In this document: piece after piece, positions 9,115-18,135 of the stretch
Layout of the letters: each line of letters begins with the position of its first letter
Numbering within the stretch: position 1 is the first letter of the stretch
From: CAYTAU01 sp964442075
GTDB taxonomy: Bacteria; Bacteroidota; Bacteroidia; Bacteroidales; CAYTAU01
DNA: 64,000 nt
Direction of reading: 5' to 3'
Assembly (NCBI GenBank): GCA_964442075.1
Contig: CAYTWH010000001.1
Location: 120,338-184,337, forward strand
Position numbers and translations under genes: made by a program
Notes under the pieces: model-generated
Told to the model about the DNA's origin: nothing
Databases searched by the model: none
The model's input: only the letters and a program-made list of their open reading frames with translations

Positions 9115-9948
9115 CTAAGCTGATGATTTAATTTCATTTATGAAATTGAAAGCTTCCTCTTTAATTGGCGCTCTGCCATGCCATTTATGATTGTTTTCAA
9201 TACTTTTAACTCCTGCCCCCATCTTTGTTTCGGCAATTATCACTGTTGGTTTTCCTTTTAATGCTTTTGCTTTTTCAAAAGCATCTAACAATTCACTAAT
9301 ATTGTTACCATTACAATTTATTACGTACCATCCAAAAGCTTTCCATTTATCTTCTAGAGGTTCAATATTCATTACATCTTTTGTTTTTCCATCTATCTGA
9401 ACAAAATTTCTGTCAACCAAAGCAATTAGATTGTCTAAATTATAATGTGAGGCACTCATAGCAGCTTCCCATATAGAGCCTTCCTGCAATTCTCCATCTC
9501 CATGTATGGAATATATTTCACAGGATTTTTTATCGACTTTTGCTGCTATAGCCATACCTACAGCAACAGACAAACCTTGTCCAAGAGATCCTGATGATAT
9601 CTCAATACCGGGTAATCCAAAATCTTTTCCCGGATGCCCTTGTAAACGCGAACCCAATTTGCGTAATATTAAAAGTTCCTTAACTGGAAAATAACCAGAA
9701 TGTGCTAGTGCAGAATACTGTACAGGTGCAACATGACCTATTGAAAGAATTAGCTTATCCCGATTTTTCCATTTAGGATTTTCCGGTTTATGATTAAGTA
9801 TATTAAAATATAATACCGTAAAAACATCAGCAAGTCCAAGCGAACCACCTGTATGTCCGGAACCTGCCTCAGCAATACTTTTAACTACATCAATACGTAT
9901 TTGCTTTGCAATTTGCTCTAATTTTTTAATTTCGGATATCTTTTGCAT
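9115..9948 (-). CDS. Transketolase, N-terminal (thiamine-diphosphate-binding) subunit
   Basis: 277-aa subunit holding the pyrophosphate-binding domain of transketolase. The thiamine diphosphate/Mg motif is seen as HGDGELQEGSIWEA, ending at LVDRN. The substrate-facing motifs SGHTGGSLGLADVFTVLYF, GHVAPVQYSALAHSG and EISSGSLGQGLSVAVGMA are intact. It lies 6 bases after the SPOR-domain gene and 4 bases before its partner subunit, inside a tight six-gene minus-strand run. Confidence 0.94.
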   Translation of the reverse strand: MQKISEIKKLEQIAKQIRIDVVKSIAEAGSGHTGGSLGLADVFTVLYFNILNHKPENPKWKNRDKLILSIGHVAPVQYSALAHSGYFPVKELLILRKLGSRLQGHPGKDFGLPGIEISSGSLGQGLSVAVGMAIAAKVDKKSCEIYSIHGDGELQEGSIWEAAMSASHYNLDNLIALVDRNFVQIDGKTKDVMNIEPLEDKWKAFGWYVINCNGNNISELLDAFEKAKALKGKPTVIIAETKMGAGVKSIENNHKWHGRAPIKEEAFNFINEIKSSA

Positions 9949-9954
9949 AAAACA

Positions 9955-10416
9955 TTAAAGCTTGGGTAACTTAATAATATCTTTAATTATAAATGCATTA
10001 GGAAAGTATTTTTCAATCTCTCTACGAAATTGTTCAGCTTCGTTTTTAGTACGAAAATCGCCAACAATTATTTTAAAATTTGGTGTTACATAATCTAAAT
10101 AACTATTGATATTTGGGTATGCCTTCATAAACTTAGCTTTTGTCTCTAATGTTTTTTTTCTCGCATTATTACCTTTGGCTGAAAATATTCTTAAACGATA
10201 TCCTGTACAACCATCTTGCTTTTCATTAACTTCTATATGCTTTTCTATCATAAGTTTTAGCCTATATTCCTGATTAATTACAACATTACTTGTAGTAGAA
10301 TTATTTTCTTCAATTATCTGAAAAATAGTTTTATCCTTTTCAACATTATCTTTTTGTGAAAATGAAATATCTACAATTAGGAATATAAAAATTGTTATAC
10401 AAAATACTCTTATCAT
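9955..10416 (-). CDS. Exported SPOR-domain protein
   Basis: 153-aa protein with an N-terminal signal peptide (MIRVFCITIFIFLIVDISFS). Its C-terminal half resembles a SPOR domain: GYRLRIFSAKGNNARKKTLE starts the first strand and helix, and FKIIVGDFRTKNEAEQFRRE the second repeat. SPOR domains bind denuded glycan strands of peptidoglycan, often at division sites. Expected location is the periplasm. It sits between the universal stress protein gene (5-base gap) and the split transketolase genes (6-base gap), and nothing in the sequence explains that pairing. Confidence 0.75.
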   Translation of the reverse strand: MIRVFCITIFIFLIVDISFSQKDNVEKDKTIFQIIEENNSTTSNVVINQEYRLKLMIEKHIEVNEKQDGCTGYRLRIFSAKGNNARKKTLETKAKFMKAYPNINSYLDYVTPNFKIIVGDFRTKNEAEQFRREIEKYFPNAFIIKDIIKLPKL

Positions 10417-10421
10417 GATTT

Positions 10422-11249
10422 TTAATTTTGGGGATGATTACATAATACTGGTATAGGCGAATGATTTACCATTTGTTGTGCATATTTGCCCAACCATAGA
10501 TTTTTAGTACTTGATACTTGTTCTGTCATAATTGATATTAATTCGGCATCAACGCTTATGGCATATTCTATTGTTGATTCTGTAATATTACTACCTAATA
10601 AAGAATCATTAACACACTTAATCCCTTTTTTCTTTATATACTCTGTTGTTTGAACCACATATCTTTCTATTTTCTCAACAACAGCAGGTGTATTTGTCTC
10701 TTTTACTGAAACAATATGTATTTCGGAATTAAAATATTTTGCTATATCTACTGTAAAATTAGTCTTTTGACGAGATTCTCTTGTCATGTCTATTGGAAGA
10801 ACAATCTTTTTTATATCTTTCCTTAAATAACCATTTCTTATAGTTATAACAGGACATTCTGCGTTACTAACAACTCTGTATGAATTGCTTCCAATCCAGA
10901 ATTCCTCAAAACCTGATATACCATGAGTACCAATCATTATAATATATGCATTGTCTTTTACAGCTTGATCCACAATTTCACTATATACTTTTCCATTTCT
11001 AGTTATATAATCAAACCCAAAGTCTATTTTTGACTTATATTTTTCAATTAGAACTTTGAAATAGTCATCTACATTATTGCTGTACATTCTTTCAAAATCA
11101 ATAAAATATTTTGGGACTTTAAAATTTTTTGATTTTTGAACATGTATCATTCTAATACTTGCCTTAACTACATTTGCAAACTTTATTGCATGTTCAAGGG
11201 CATTTATCGAATCGGAAGAAAAATCAATAGGAACAAGAATAGTCTTCAT
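10422..11249 (-). CDS. Tandem universal stress protein (UspA family)
   Basis: 275-aa cytoplasmic protein made of two UspA-like halves. The first (about 1-140) begins KTILVPIDFSSDSINALEHA and has the nucleotide-binding pattern GTHGISGFEEFWIGSNSYRV followed by CPVITI. The second (about 145-275) begins KKIVLPIDMTRESRQKTNFT but has lost the GxxG pattern, reading MTEQVSSTKNLWLGKYAQQM and ending in CNHPQN. Only the first half is therefore likely to bind ATP. It starts 3 bases after the LEA2-like lipoprotein gene. Confidence 0.9.
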   Translation of the reverse strand: MKTILVPIDFSSDSINALEHAIKFANVVKASIRMIHVQKSKNFKVPKYFIDFERMYSNNVDDYFKVLIEKYKSKIDFGFDYITRNGKVYSEIVDQAVKDNAYIIMIGTHGISGFEEFWIGSNSYRVVSNAECPVITIRNGYLRKDIKKIVLPIDMTRESRQKTNFTVDIAKYFNSEIHIVSVKETNTPAVVEKIERYVVQTTEYIKKKGIKCVNDSLLGSNITESTIEYAISVDAELISIMTEQVSSTKNLWLGKYAQQMVNHSPIPVLCNHPQN

Positions 11250-11252
11250 TAT

Positions 11253-11732
11253 TTATTTCTTTTTTTTGTCAAACATTTTTACAGGGTTATTTTCATGTAT
11301 TTCAATTTTCTTGCTTATTATACAAAATGCTTTAACCTTTACATATCCGTTTAGTTTTATGTCTGCTTTTTTGGTAAACAAACCTCCAATCAGTGCTATC
11401 GTACCTGCCATTAACTTTTTATATTCTATTTCGATATAAAATTCATGAACACCTTCAGAATTAGCAGGGACAACAATCTTTCTTATCTTTTTTACTTTTC
11501 CAAGATCAGTCTTATTCATTGAAATATCAATGTCAACCTTAGATAATTTAAACTTAAAATTATTAGGATTCTTAATTGGAATCATAAATTCAAGACTTAC
11601 ATGGTCTTTTTTTATATCGCCAATTTTTAAACCCTGAACTTTTCCTATTTCAACTTCCTGTATTTTACATCCTGTAAAAAATATTGCTATTAAAGTAATA
11701 AGCAACAATTTATATAATATAGGGTTTTTCAT
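11253..11732 (-). CDS. LEA2-like lipoprotein
   Basis: 159-aa lipoprotein with signal MKNPILYKLLLITLIAIFFT and lipobox FTGC. The mature part resembles the LEA type 2 / WHy fold: DIKKDHVSLEFMIPIKNPNN, FKLSKVDIDISMNKTDLGKV, then IVVPANSEGVHEFYIEIEY, which is the usual run of beta strands with an NPN-type turn. It is the first gene of a six-gene minus-strand run ending in the FAH-family gene. The function of bacterial LEA2 lipoproteins is not well defined, and a role in desiccation or envelope stress is only suggested by the family name. Confidence 0.7.
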   Translation of the reverse strand: MKNPILYKLLLITLIAIFFTGCKIQEVEIGKVQGLKIGDIKKDHVSLEFMIPIKNPNNFKFKLSKVDIDISMNKTDLGKVKKIRKIVVPANSEGVHEFYIEIEYKKLMAGTIALIGGLFTKKADIKLNGYVKVKAFCIISKKIEIHENNPVKMFDKKKK

Positions 11733-11865
11733 AAATTGATTAATTTATTTTTGTAAATATAGATATTTTATTTTATTCATTCAAAAATTGTTAGTAATTT
11801 CATTTTATAATTTTTATTTAAAATGATAATTATATTTTGCTACATTTCAGATAAATATATTTAAT

Positions 11866-12966
11866 ATGTACTTAAAAAATATTGCATTAATTAATTTTAA
11901 AAATTACGATCAGGCAGAAATTGAGTTAATACCAAAAATTAATTGTTTTGTTGGGAATAATGGTGTTGGTAAAACTAATTTAATGGATGCAATATTCTAT
12001 TTGTCGTTCTGCAAAAGCTTTTTCAACCCTATTGACAGTCAAAATATAAAACACGATACTAATTTTTTTGTAATTCAAGGCAATTATAATAAGGATGATA
12101 AAAACGAAAATATAAATTGTAGTGTAAAAAGAAATCAGAAAAAGCTCTTTAAGAGAAATAAAAAAGTATACAGAAAACTTTCGGAACATATTGGTCTTTT
12201 TCCTTTAGTAATGGTATCTCCTGCTGATATTAGCATTATTGTTGGAGGTAGCGATGAACGAAGAAAGTATATGAACTTTGTTCTTTCGCAATTCGACAAA
12301 AAATATCTTACTGATGTTATAAAATACAACAAGGCTTTAAATCAACGCAATACATTATTAAAACAATTTGTTAAAAAAAATACATTCGATAAAGATTCGC
12401 TTGATATATGGACAGAACAATTAATAATTCTTAGCAAAACAATATATGCAAAAAGAGTGAAATTTATTGAAGAACTAATTCCTGTTTTTAGCAAGTATTA
12501 TGAGTTTATTTCAAAAGGAAATGAAAAAGTAACACTAAAATATCATTCTCAACTACACAATGCTAATTTAAGAGAACTTTTTGAACAAAGCTTGCAAAAA
12601 GACAGAATATTACAATACACTACTGTAGGAATTCATAAAGACGACCTTGACTTATTGCTTATGGATTATCCTATAAAAAAAGTTGGCTCACAGGGGCAAA
12701 AGAAAACTTACTTAATGGCTTTAAAACTTGCACAATTCGATTTTATTAAAAATGTTAATGGCTTTAAACCTGTTTTACTGCTTGATGATATTTTTGATAA
12801 ATTTGATGCCGATAGAGTTAAACAAATAATTAAACTTGTTAGCGAAAATTATTTTGGTCAAATATTTATCACTGATACAAACAAAGAAAGATTAAATAAA
12901 GTATTAAAAACAGCAAATATTGAATATAAGATATTTGAAATTGATAATGAGGGGAATATAAAGTAG
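11866..12966 (+). CDS. recF: DNA replication and repair protein RecF
   Basis: 366-aa SMC-like ATPase that helps load RecA on gapped DNA with RecOR. It starts MYLKNIALINFKNYDQAEIE, the typical RecF opening. Walker A is VGNNGVGKTNLMDAIFYLSF (residues about 28-47). The signature lies near VGSQGQKKTYLMALKLAQ, and Walker B with the D-loop is PVLLLDDIFDKFDADR. The length is as expected. It is followed after 15 bases by the DciA-like gene, a pairing seen in many Bacteroidota. Confidence 0.95.
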   Translation: MYLKNIALINFKNYDQAEIELIPKINCFVGNNGVGKTNLMDAIFYLSFCKSFFNPIDSQNIKHDTNFFVIQGNYNKDDKNENINCSVKRNQKKLFKRNKKVYRKLSEHIGLFPLVMVSPADISIIVGGSDERRKYMNFVLSQFDKKYLTDVIKYNKALNQRNTLLKQFVKKNTFDKDSLDIWTEQLIILSKTIYAKRVKFIEELIPVFSKYYEFISKGNEKVTLKYHSQLHNANLRELFEQSLQKDRILQYTTVGIHKDDLDLLLMDYPIKKVGSQGQKKTYLMALKLAQFDFIKNVNGFKPVLLLDDIFDKFDADRVKQIIKLVSENYFGQIFITDTNKERLNKVLKTANIEYKIFEIDNEGNIK

Positions 12967-12981
12967 AAAAAAAACTAGAAA

Positions 12982-13272
12982 ATGAAAAAAAGTAATATTC
13001 AACCATTAGGGGAAGTTTTAAAAAATTATGTAAAAACATTAAAGTATGCGGGCAAATTAAACGAGGTTAAATTAATTAACAAATGGGAAGATATTATTGG
13101 TAAAACTATAGCTAGAAACACCACCAAAATTTACATTAAAGATCATATATTACACATATATATTCGTTCTTCAATTATTAGGAACGAACTAATGTATATT
13201 AAAACAGCTCTTCTTGGTAAAGTAAACGAAGTTCTTGAAAATGAGCATGTAAGAGAGATTGTTTTGCATTAG
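12982..13272 (+). CDS. DUF721 / DciA-like protein
   Basis: 96-aa basic protein of the DUF721 family. The pattern LINKWEDIIGKTIARNTTKI followed by LHIYIRSSIIRNELMYIKTA matches the KH-like domain of DciA, which recruits replicative helicase in species lacking DnaC. The Bacteroidota form is short and has no tail. The window also has a dnaB gene 3.3 kb away and no dnaC, so a helicase-loading role is a reasonable inference. It is co-directional with recF, 15 bases downstream. Confidence 0.8.
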   Translation: MKKSNIQPLGEVLKNYVKTLKYAGKLNEVKLINKWEDIIGKTIARNTTKIYIKDHILHIYIRSSIIRNELMYIKTALLGKVNEVLENEHVREIVLH

Positions 13273-13313
13273 AATTTTCAATAAACACTACAAAGTTTTC
13301 TTAGAAACAATAT

Positions 13314-14600
13314 TCACTCAAAATCTTTATACAATAAATACTTTTTACGAATATTTTTAAACTTATCCAAGTCTTCTTGCCATGTAGCTCTTATATCTTC
13401 ATCTGTTTTACCGTCAATTATTTGTTGTTTAAATAAAATGTTACCGGCAAGTTTATCAAACAGATTATTTTTTTGAAAAAATTTCTTTTTATCGGTAAAC
13501 AATTCGTAGGTATATAAAAGATAATTTATATTAATCAATTTATCCTCGTTTTCAAACACCTCTTCTTTACTTCTTAAATCAAAACCATAACATGTTTTAC
13601 CCTTTAATTTTGGATATTTTGAGCCTTCATTTGCTTCAGGGATATATGAAAAACCTTCCTCACCCTTGTCTTTTAGGTCGGGGTGTCCTATTACCTGAAA
13701 CTGCATATCTGTTCCACGTCCAAGGCTTAAACTTGTGCCTTCAAAAAAACACAATGAAGGATAAAGTTCTATTGACCTTACATTTGGCAAATTGGGTGAA
13801 GGTTTAACGGGCAAATCGTATCTCATATTATGATTATAATTATCGCAAGAAATAACAGTAAGTTCACATTTCACATTATTTTTCAACCATCCTTCACCAT
13901 TTATCATTTTTGCATATTCACCAATTGTCATACCATGTACAACAGGTACAGCATGCATTCCAATAAACGAGCTGTATGCAGTATCAAGTACAGGACCGTC
14001 AACATAATATCCATTAGGGTTTGGGCGGTCTAAAATCAAGAGAGGCAGACTTAATTCGGCACAAGCCTCCATAACATAGTGCATTGTAGAAATATATGTA
14101 TAAAACCTCACTCCTACATCCTGTATATCAAAAATCACCATATCAATTCCATCAAGATCATCAATAGAAGGTTTTTTATTATCTCCATATAATGATATTA
14201 CAGGTAATCCTGTTTTTTCATCGATATAATTGCCAATATGTTCACCTGCATCAGCATTACCACGAAAACCATGCTCAGGACTAAATATCTTTAATATATT
14301 TAATCCGCTTGCAAGCAAACTATCAACAAGATGAGTATTTTTTATTAATGATGATTGATTTGCTACTATTGCAATATTTACATGCCTGTCAGCAGTTAAA
14401 TTGTTTTCTAATAATTCTAAATACTCCTGCGTTTTTTCGGCTGCGACAATAATTTCTTTTTCAACAACAACAGTATCGGCAATATTATCCTTTTTTATTA
14501 CATCATTGTTTGCTGAGTTTGTATTCCCACAATTTGAAAAACCCACGATCAATATTGGCAAGAACAAATATTGTTTTAAACTATTGTTTAGTAAATTCAT
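13314..14600 (-). CDS. NamZ-like exo-beta-N-acetylmuramidase (DUF1343) lipoprotein
   Basis: 428-aa lipoprotein. The start at 14600 gives MNLLNNSLKQYLFLPILIVG followed by the lipobox Cys (FSNC). The Met at 14645 would overlap the upstream transporter gene. The body is DUF1343: FSPEHGFRGNADAGEHI, VIFDIQDVGVRFYTYISTM, LDRPNPNGYYVDGPVLD and SLGRGTDMQFQVIGHPDL. Characterised members remove terminal MurNAc from peptidoglycan fragments, so this one likely works in the periplasm in cell-wall recycling. It is 10 bases downstream of the metal-exporter-like gene on the same strand. Confidence 0.88.
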   Translation of the reverse strand: MNLLNNSLKQYLFLPILIVGFSNCGNTNSANNDVIKKDNIADTVVVEKEIIVAAEKTQEYLELLENNLTADRHVNIAIVANQSSLIKNTHLVDSLLASGLNILKIFSPEHGFRGNADAGEHIGNYIDEKTGLPVISLYGDNKKPSIDDLDGIDMVIFDIQDVGVRFYTYISTMHYVMEACAELSLPLLILDRPNPNGYYVDGPVLDTAYSSFIGMHAVPVVHGMTIGEYAKMINGEGWLKNNVKCELTVISCDNYNHNMRYDLPVKPSPNLPNVRSIELYPSLCFFEGTSLSLGRGTDMQFQVIGHPDLKDKGEEGFSYIPEANEGSKYPKLKGKTCYGFDLRSKEEVFENEDKLININYLLYTYELFTDKKKFFQKNNLFDKLAGNILFKQQIIDGKTDEDIRATWQEDLDKFKNIRKKYLLYKDFE

Positions 14601-14610
14601 AATCAATAAA

Positions 14611-15723
14611 TTAAAAATTAAAGAAATATCCTGAAAAACCAACAATTAATCCCACAAGCACATTAATAAGTTTCATTTTCACAAAACTCCTTTTCGATTC
14701 AGCAAAAAGTGGCAAAGCACCATGTCCATCCTGCACAATAGAGTTTGCAAGCAAAACACTAAAAGGAATAGCTCCGCTAAAGAATAATGTAACAAAAACC
14801 AAATGCGGTCCTGACTCGGGAATAATGCCAATTAAAACAGCAATAAAAATTATATATATATGTTTTGTTTCAATCCAGTATTCAATATCAATATAATTTT
14901 TCAACACTGCAATAAAAAGCAATGCTGCAAATGTCCATAATAGTATTTTCAATAAATGCACTTTAATAATATGCCCCCAAAGATGCTCCTGTAAAAAATG
15001 ATCAGGTACTGTTGCAATAATAAATAGTGCAAGTGCCGAAATTATTAAAAAGGAAATCCTAATCCACCCCCATTCATTCTCATTATTTAGTGATTCTTTT
15101 TCATAATTTTCGCTAACTAGCTCGTTATCATCATGCATTTCTATTTGCTCTTGCTCAGAAGAATGCTTGTGTCCTAATTCACCAATTATCAAACCAAAAA
15201 TAAAAACAATAGTTACAAACAATAAGATTGCACGATGAAAAGTAATATTCTTAAAATGTGCTATAATATCTTTTGCATCGTAGCATTTGCAAGTATCTTC
15301 ATGCTCATGTATTTCAAAATGAAATTCTTTTTTCCTTTTCTTACGCTTTTTCACAGGAAACAAAGTAATAATAACTCCTGTTACTATGGCAATTACAAAA
15401 ATTATTAATGTGAGTTTTAATGCAAGTACCGGCATCATACTAAACATAACAAAAGCTTCATCACCCGAAGTAGCGATCATTGAGGTTACAAGTGCGCCAA
15501 AACCAACAATATTATGAGTATATAGCGAAACTACTGTATATGTTCCCAAACAACCCGGTATCATTCCAAGAACACCTGCTGCAAGTATTTGTAAGTACTT
15601 ATTCTTTTGCAAAGGCTTACTCCAGTTTCCTCTACTCCTCACATTTACATATTCAATTATAAGCATCATTGTCATTACAAATCCCGTAATCATTAATGTA
15701 TGCTTGAGTATTTGTATAATCAT
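14611..15723 (-). CDS. Putative heavy-metal/manganese exporter (ArsP_2, PF11449-like)
   Basis: 370-aa inner-membrane protein with about ten hydrophobic helices in two bundles. The central hydrophilic loop (about residues 125-150) is basic and then Cys/His rich (FEIHEHEDTCKCYDAKD), and a second His-rich loop is GHKHSSEQEQIEMHDDNE, both suggestive of metal binding. The conserved helices LGMIPGCLGTYTVVSLYTHN, SMIATSGDEAFVMFSMMP and GIIPESGPHLVFVTLFFSG match the putative arsenic/manganese efflux family found in Bacteroidota. The ion cannot be assigned from sequence. It is divergent from rnhB, with overlapping promoters. Confidence 0.72.
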   Translation of the reverse strand: MIIQILKHTLMITGFVMTMMLIIEYVNVRSRGNWSKPLQKNKYLQILAAGVLGMIPGCLGTYTVVSLYTHNIVGFGALVTSMIATSGDEAFVMFSMMPVLALKLTLIIFVIAIVTGVIITLFPVKKRKKRKKEFHFEIHEHEDTCKCYDAKDIIAHFKNITFHRAILLFVTIVFIFGLIIGELGHKHSSEQEQIEMHDDNELVSENYEKESLNNENEWGWIRISFLIISALALFIIATVPDHFLQEHLWGHIIKVHLLKILLWTFAALLFIAVLKNYIDIEYWIETKHIYIIFIAVLIGIIPESGPHLVFVTLFFSGAIPFSVLLANSIVQDGHGALPLFAESKRSFVKMKLINVLVGLIVGFSGYFFNF

Positions 15724-15755
15724 TTTTTACAAAAAGTAAATTCAATAATTAATTA

Positions 15756-15763
15756 CAAAATTA
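15756..15763 (-). promoter_or_regulatory. -7 box for the metal exporter-namZ pair
   Basis: The minus strand reads TAATTTTG, matching TAnnTTTG, 33 bases upstream of the exporter start. It is interleaved with the rnhB promoter within an inverted repeat (ATTACAAAA / TTTTGTAAT, 15752-15779). Confidence 0.45.
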
Positions 15764-15768
15764 ATTAT

Positions 15769-15776
15769 TATTTTTG
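15769..15776 (+). promoter_or_regulatory. -7 box for rnhB
   Basis: TATTTTTG on the plus strand, 34 bases before the rnhB ATG at 15811. It lies 5 bases from the divergent box of the exporter gene. Confidence 0.45.
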
Positions 15777-15810
15777 TAATGTATTTCAACATATTCAACA
15801 ATGTTTTAAA

Positions 15811-16410
15811 ATGCTGATATCTGCATATAAAAATAATTACATTGAAGCCGGATGCGATGAAGCAGGAAGAGGATGCCTTGCAGGACCTGTTTTTGCTGCT
15901 GCTGTTATTTTGCCTGCAAATGCAAATATTCCGCATTTAAATGATTCAAAAAAACTTACAGAAAAAAAAAGATATGAGCTTAGGGCTATTATTGAAAAAG
16001 AAGCAACATGTTGGGCAATTGGTAGGGTAAGCAATAAAGAAATTGATAGAATTAATATTCTTAATGCTTCCTTTTTAGCTATGCACAAGGCAATAAATAA
16101 ATTAATAATAAGACCAAACTTATTATTAATAGATGGAAATCGTTTTAAACCATATAAAAATATTGAACATTATTGTATTGTAAAAGGTGATTCAAAGTTT
16201 GCATCAATTGCAGCTGCCTCAATATTGGCTAAAACTCATCGTGATGATTTTATGAAAAAAATCAATAAGCAACATCCTGTATATGGTTGGAACAAAAACA
16301 AGGGGTATGCCACTCAATATCATATTGATGCAATAAGAGAACATGCTTATTCGGACTATCATCGCAAGTCATTTCATTTAAAATCAGACCAATTATCTAT
16401 AAAATTTTAA
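15811..16410 (+). CDS. rnhB: Ribonuclease HII
   Basis: 199-aa endonuclease that cuts RNA in RNA-DNA hybrids and removes misincorporated ribonucleotides. The start at 15811 (MLISAYKNNYIEAGCDEAGR) is the one preceded by a promoter box. The open frame back to 15700 would overlap the divergent gene. Catalytic acids are in GCDEAGRGCLAGPV (Asp, Glu), LLIDGNRF (Asp) and AKTHRDDFM (Asp). GDSKFASIAAASILAKTHRD is a strong family signature. Length is normal. Confidence 0.95.
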   Translation: MLISAYKNNYIEAGCDEAGRGCLAGPVFAAAVILPANANIPHLNDSKKLTEKKRYELRAIIEKEATCWAIGRVSNKEIDRINILNASFLAMHKAINKLIIRPNLLLIDGNRFKPYKNIEHYCIVKGDSKFASIAAASILAKTHRDDFMKKINKQHPVYGWNKNKGYATQYHIDAIREHAYSDYHRKSFHLKSDQLSIKF

Positions 16411-16507
16411 TCCCATTAATTTTCGATAAAATTTTTTAACAAAATATTAACAAATCATTAGTTGATAATAAAAATAAATTTAGTGTAAAATCAGTGCCTC
16501 ATTTTTG

Positions 16508-16515
16508 TAACTTTG
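16508..16515 (+). promoter_or_regulatory. -7 box for dnaB
   Basis: TAACTTTG, a match to TAnnTTTG, 47 bases before the dnaB ATG at 16563. Confidence 0.45.
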
Positions 16516-16562
16516 ACATCCTTTTTACAAAAAATAATTTTTACCTAATATAATAAAAGTAA

Positions 16563-18107
16563 ATGAGTCCGAAAAAAAGTGATCTAAAACCTTATTCAAT
16601 TAAAGATATCAACATTCAAGCCGGTAAAATACCACCACAAGCGGTAGATTTAGAAGAAGTAGTACTGGGTGCTGCAATGATAGAAAAAGATGCGCTAATT
16701 TCAATATCCGATATGTTGAAACCGCAAAATTTTTATAAAGAAGCTCATAGGATAATATACGAATCAATACTTGAGTTGTATGAAAAACATGAAGCTATAG
16801 ATATTCTTACTGTTACTCAACAATTACAAAAGAAAAAAAAATTAGACGAAGTTGGTGGTTATGCATATATCACACAATTAACCGGTAAAATTGCTTCTGC
16901 TGCTCACATTGAATCACATGCTTTAATTATTGTTCAAAAATTTATTCAAAGAGAATTGATAAGAATATCTTCGAATATTCAAAAAATGGCATTTGATGAA
17001 AACGAAGACATTGACAGCTTACTGGATTCATCTGAGAACATGCTTTTTTCTATTGGACAAGGTATTATCAGAAGAGAAGCGGCACCAATAAATGCTCTTT
17101 TAAAATTAGCTCTTGAGAAAATTGAAGAAGTATCTAAAAAAGAAACTGATTTTAGTGGTATTCCTTCCGGATTTACCGGAATTGACAGAATAACTTCAGG
17201 ATGGCAAAATTCTGACCTTGTAATCATTGCAGCAAGACCATCTATGGGTAAAACAGCTTTTGTGTTATCAATGGCAAGAAACATGGCAATTGATCATAAA
17301 AAATCAGTTGCATTTTTTTCACTTGAAATGTCATCATTACAATTAGTAAACAGATTAATAATTAGCGAAACTCAATTACCTAGCGATAAAATAAGAAGCG
17401 GAAAATTAGATGATTATGAATGGGTACAATTAGAGAATAAAATTGAGACTTTATCAAATTCTAAAATTTTTATTGATGATACTCCGGGTATTTCAATTTT
17501 TGAACTTAGAGCAAAATGCCGAAGATTAAAACAAAAACATAATATTGATATTATAATAATTGACTACTTACAATTGATGACAACCGGTTATACAGATAGA
17601 TCGGGTAATAGAGAACAAGAGGTTAGTAATATTTCAAGATCATTAAAAGCAATGTCAAAAGACCTTGATGTACCGGTTATTGCATTATCGCAGTTAAACA
17701 GGTCTGTAGAGATGCGTTCTGGAAACAAAAGACCACAATTGTCTGACCTCAGAGAATCAGGAGCTATAGAACAAGATGCCGATATAGTTATATTTATTCA
17801 CCGACCTGAAAAATATGGCTTATCTGAATACGAGGATGAAGATGGAGAAAGTGTAAGCACTAAAGGTGTAGCAGAATTAATTATTTCAAAACATAGAAAT
17901 GGTGCACTTGGCGATATAAAACTAAAATTTATTGAAAAATTTGTTCAGTTTGTAGAATTTGATGATTTTGGAAATAATATGGATACTGATGGCAGCCTAA
18001 TTATGTCATCAAAAATTAACAACGAACCTAATGATATGAATAAAGATATTAAAGAAAATACAGACTTTGGCAACGAAAAGCAGATTGGAGAAAATTCGCC
18101 TTTTTAA
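16563..18107 (+). CDS. dnaB: Replicative DNA helicase DnaB
   Basis: 514-aa hexameric helicase that unwinds the replication fork. The N-terminal domain (about residues 20-120) contains PPQAVDLEEVVLGAAMIEKD. The RecA-like domain has Walker A IIAARPSMGKTAFVLSMARN (about 220), Walker B IDIIIIDYLQLMT, the H3 region ALSQLNRSVEMRSGNKRPQL and SDLRESGAIEQDADIVIFIH, and a C-terminal motif SKHRNGALGDIKL. A non-conserved acidic tail of about 40 residues follows. No intein interrupts it. It is a single-gene unit with its own promoter. Confidence 0.96.
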   Translation: MSPKKSDLKPYSIKDINIQAGKIPPQAVDLEEVVLGAAMIEKDALISISDMLKPQNFYKEAHRIIYESILELYEKHEAIDILTVTQQLQKKKKLDEVGGYAYITQLTGKIASAAHIESHALIIVQKFIQRELIRISSNIQKMAFDENEDIDSLLDSSENMLFSIGQGIIRREAAPINALLKLALEKIEEVSKKETDFSGIPSGFTGIDRITSGWQNSDLVIIAARPSMGKTAFVLSMARNMAIDHKKSVAFFSLEMSSLQLVNRLIISETQLPSDKIRSGKLDDYEWVQLENKIETLSNSKIFIDDTPGISIFELRAKCRRLKQKHNIDIIIIDYLQLMTTGYTDRSGNREQEVSNISRSLKAMSKDLDVPVIALSQLNRSVEMRSGNKRPQLSDLRESGAIEQDADIVIFIHRPEKYGLSEYEDEDGESVSTKGVAELIISKHRNGALGDIKLKFIEKFVQFVEFDDFGNNMDTDGSLIMSSKINNEPNDMNKDIKENTDFGNEKQIGENSPF

Positions 18108-18135
18108 TATACTAAACAGAAACAAAAATCGAAAT

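Noticed and set aside
15700..15810. 37 extra residues at the N-terminus of RNase HII
   Set aside because: The stretch overlaps the divergent gene and contains the promoter boxes. The family starts close to MLISAYKNN.
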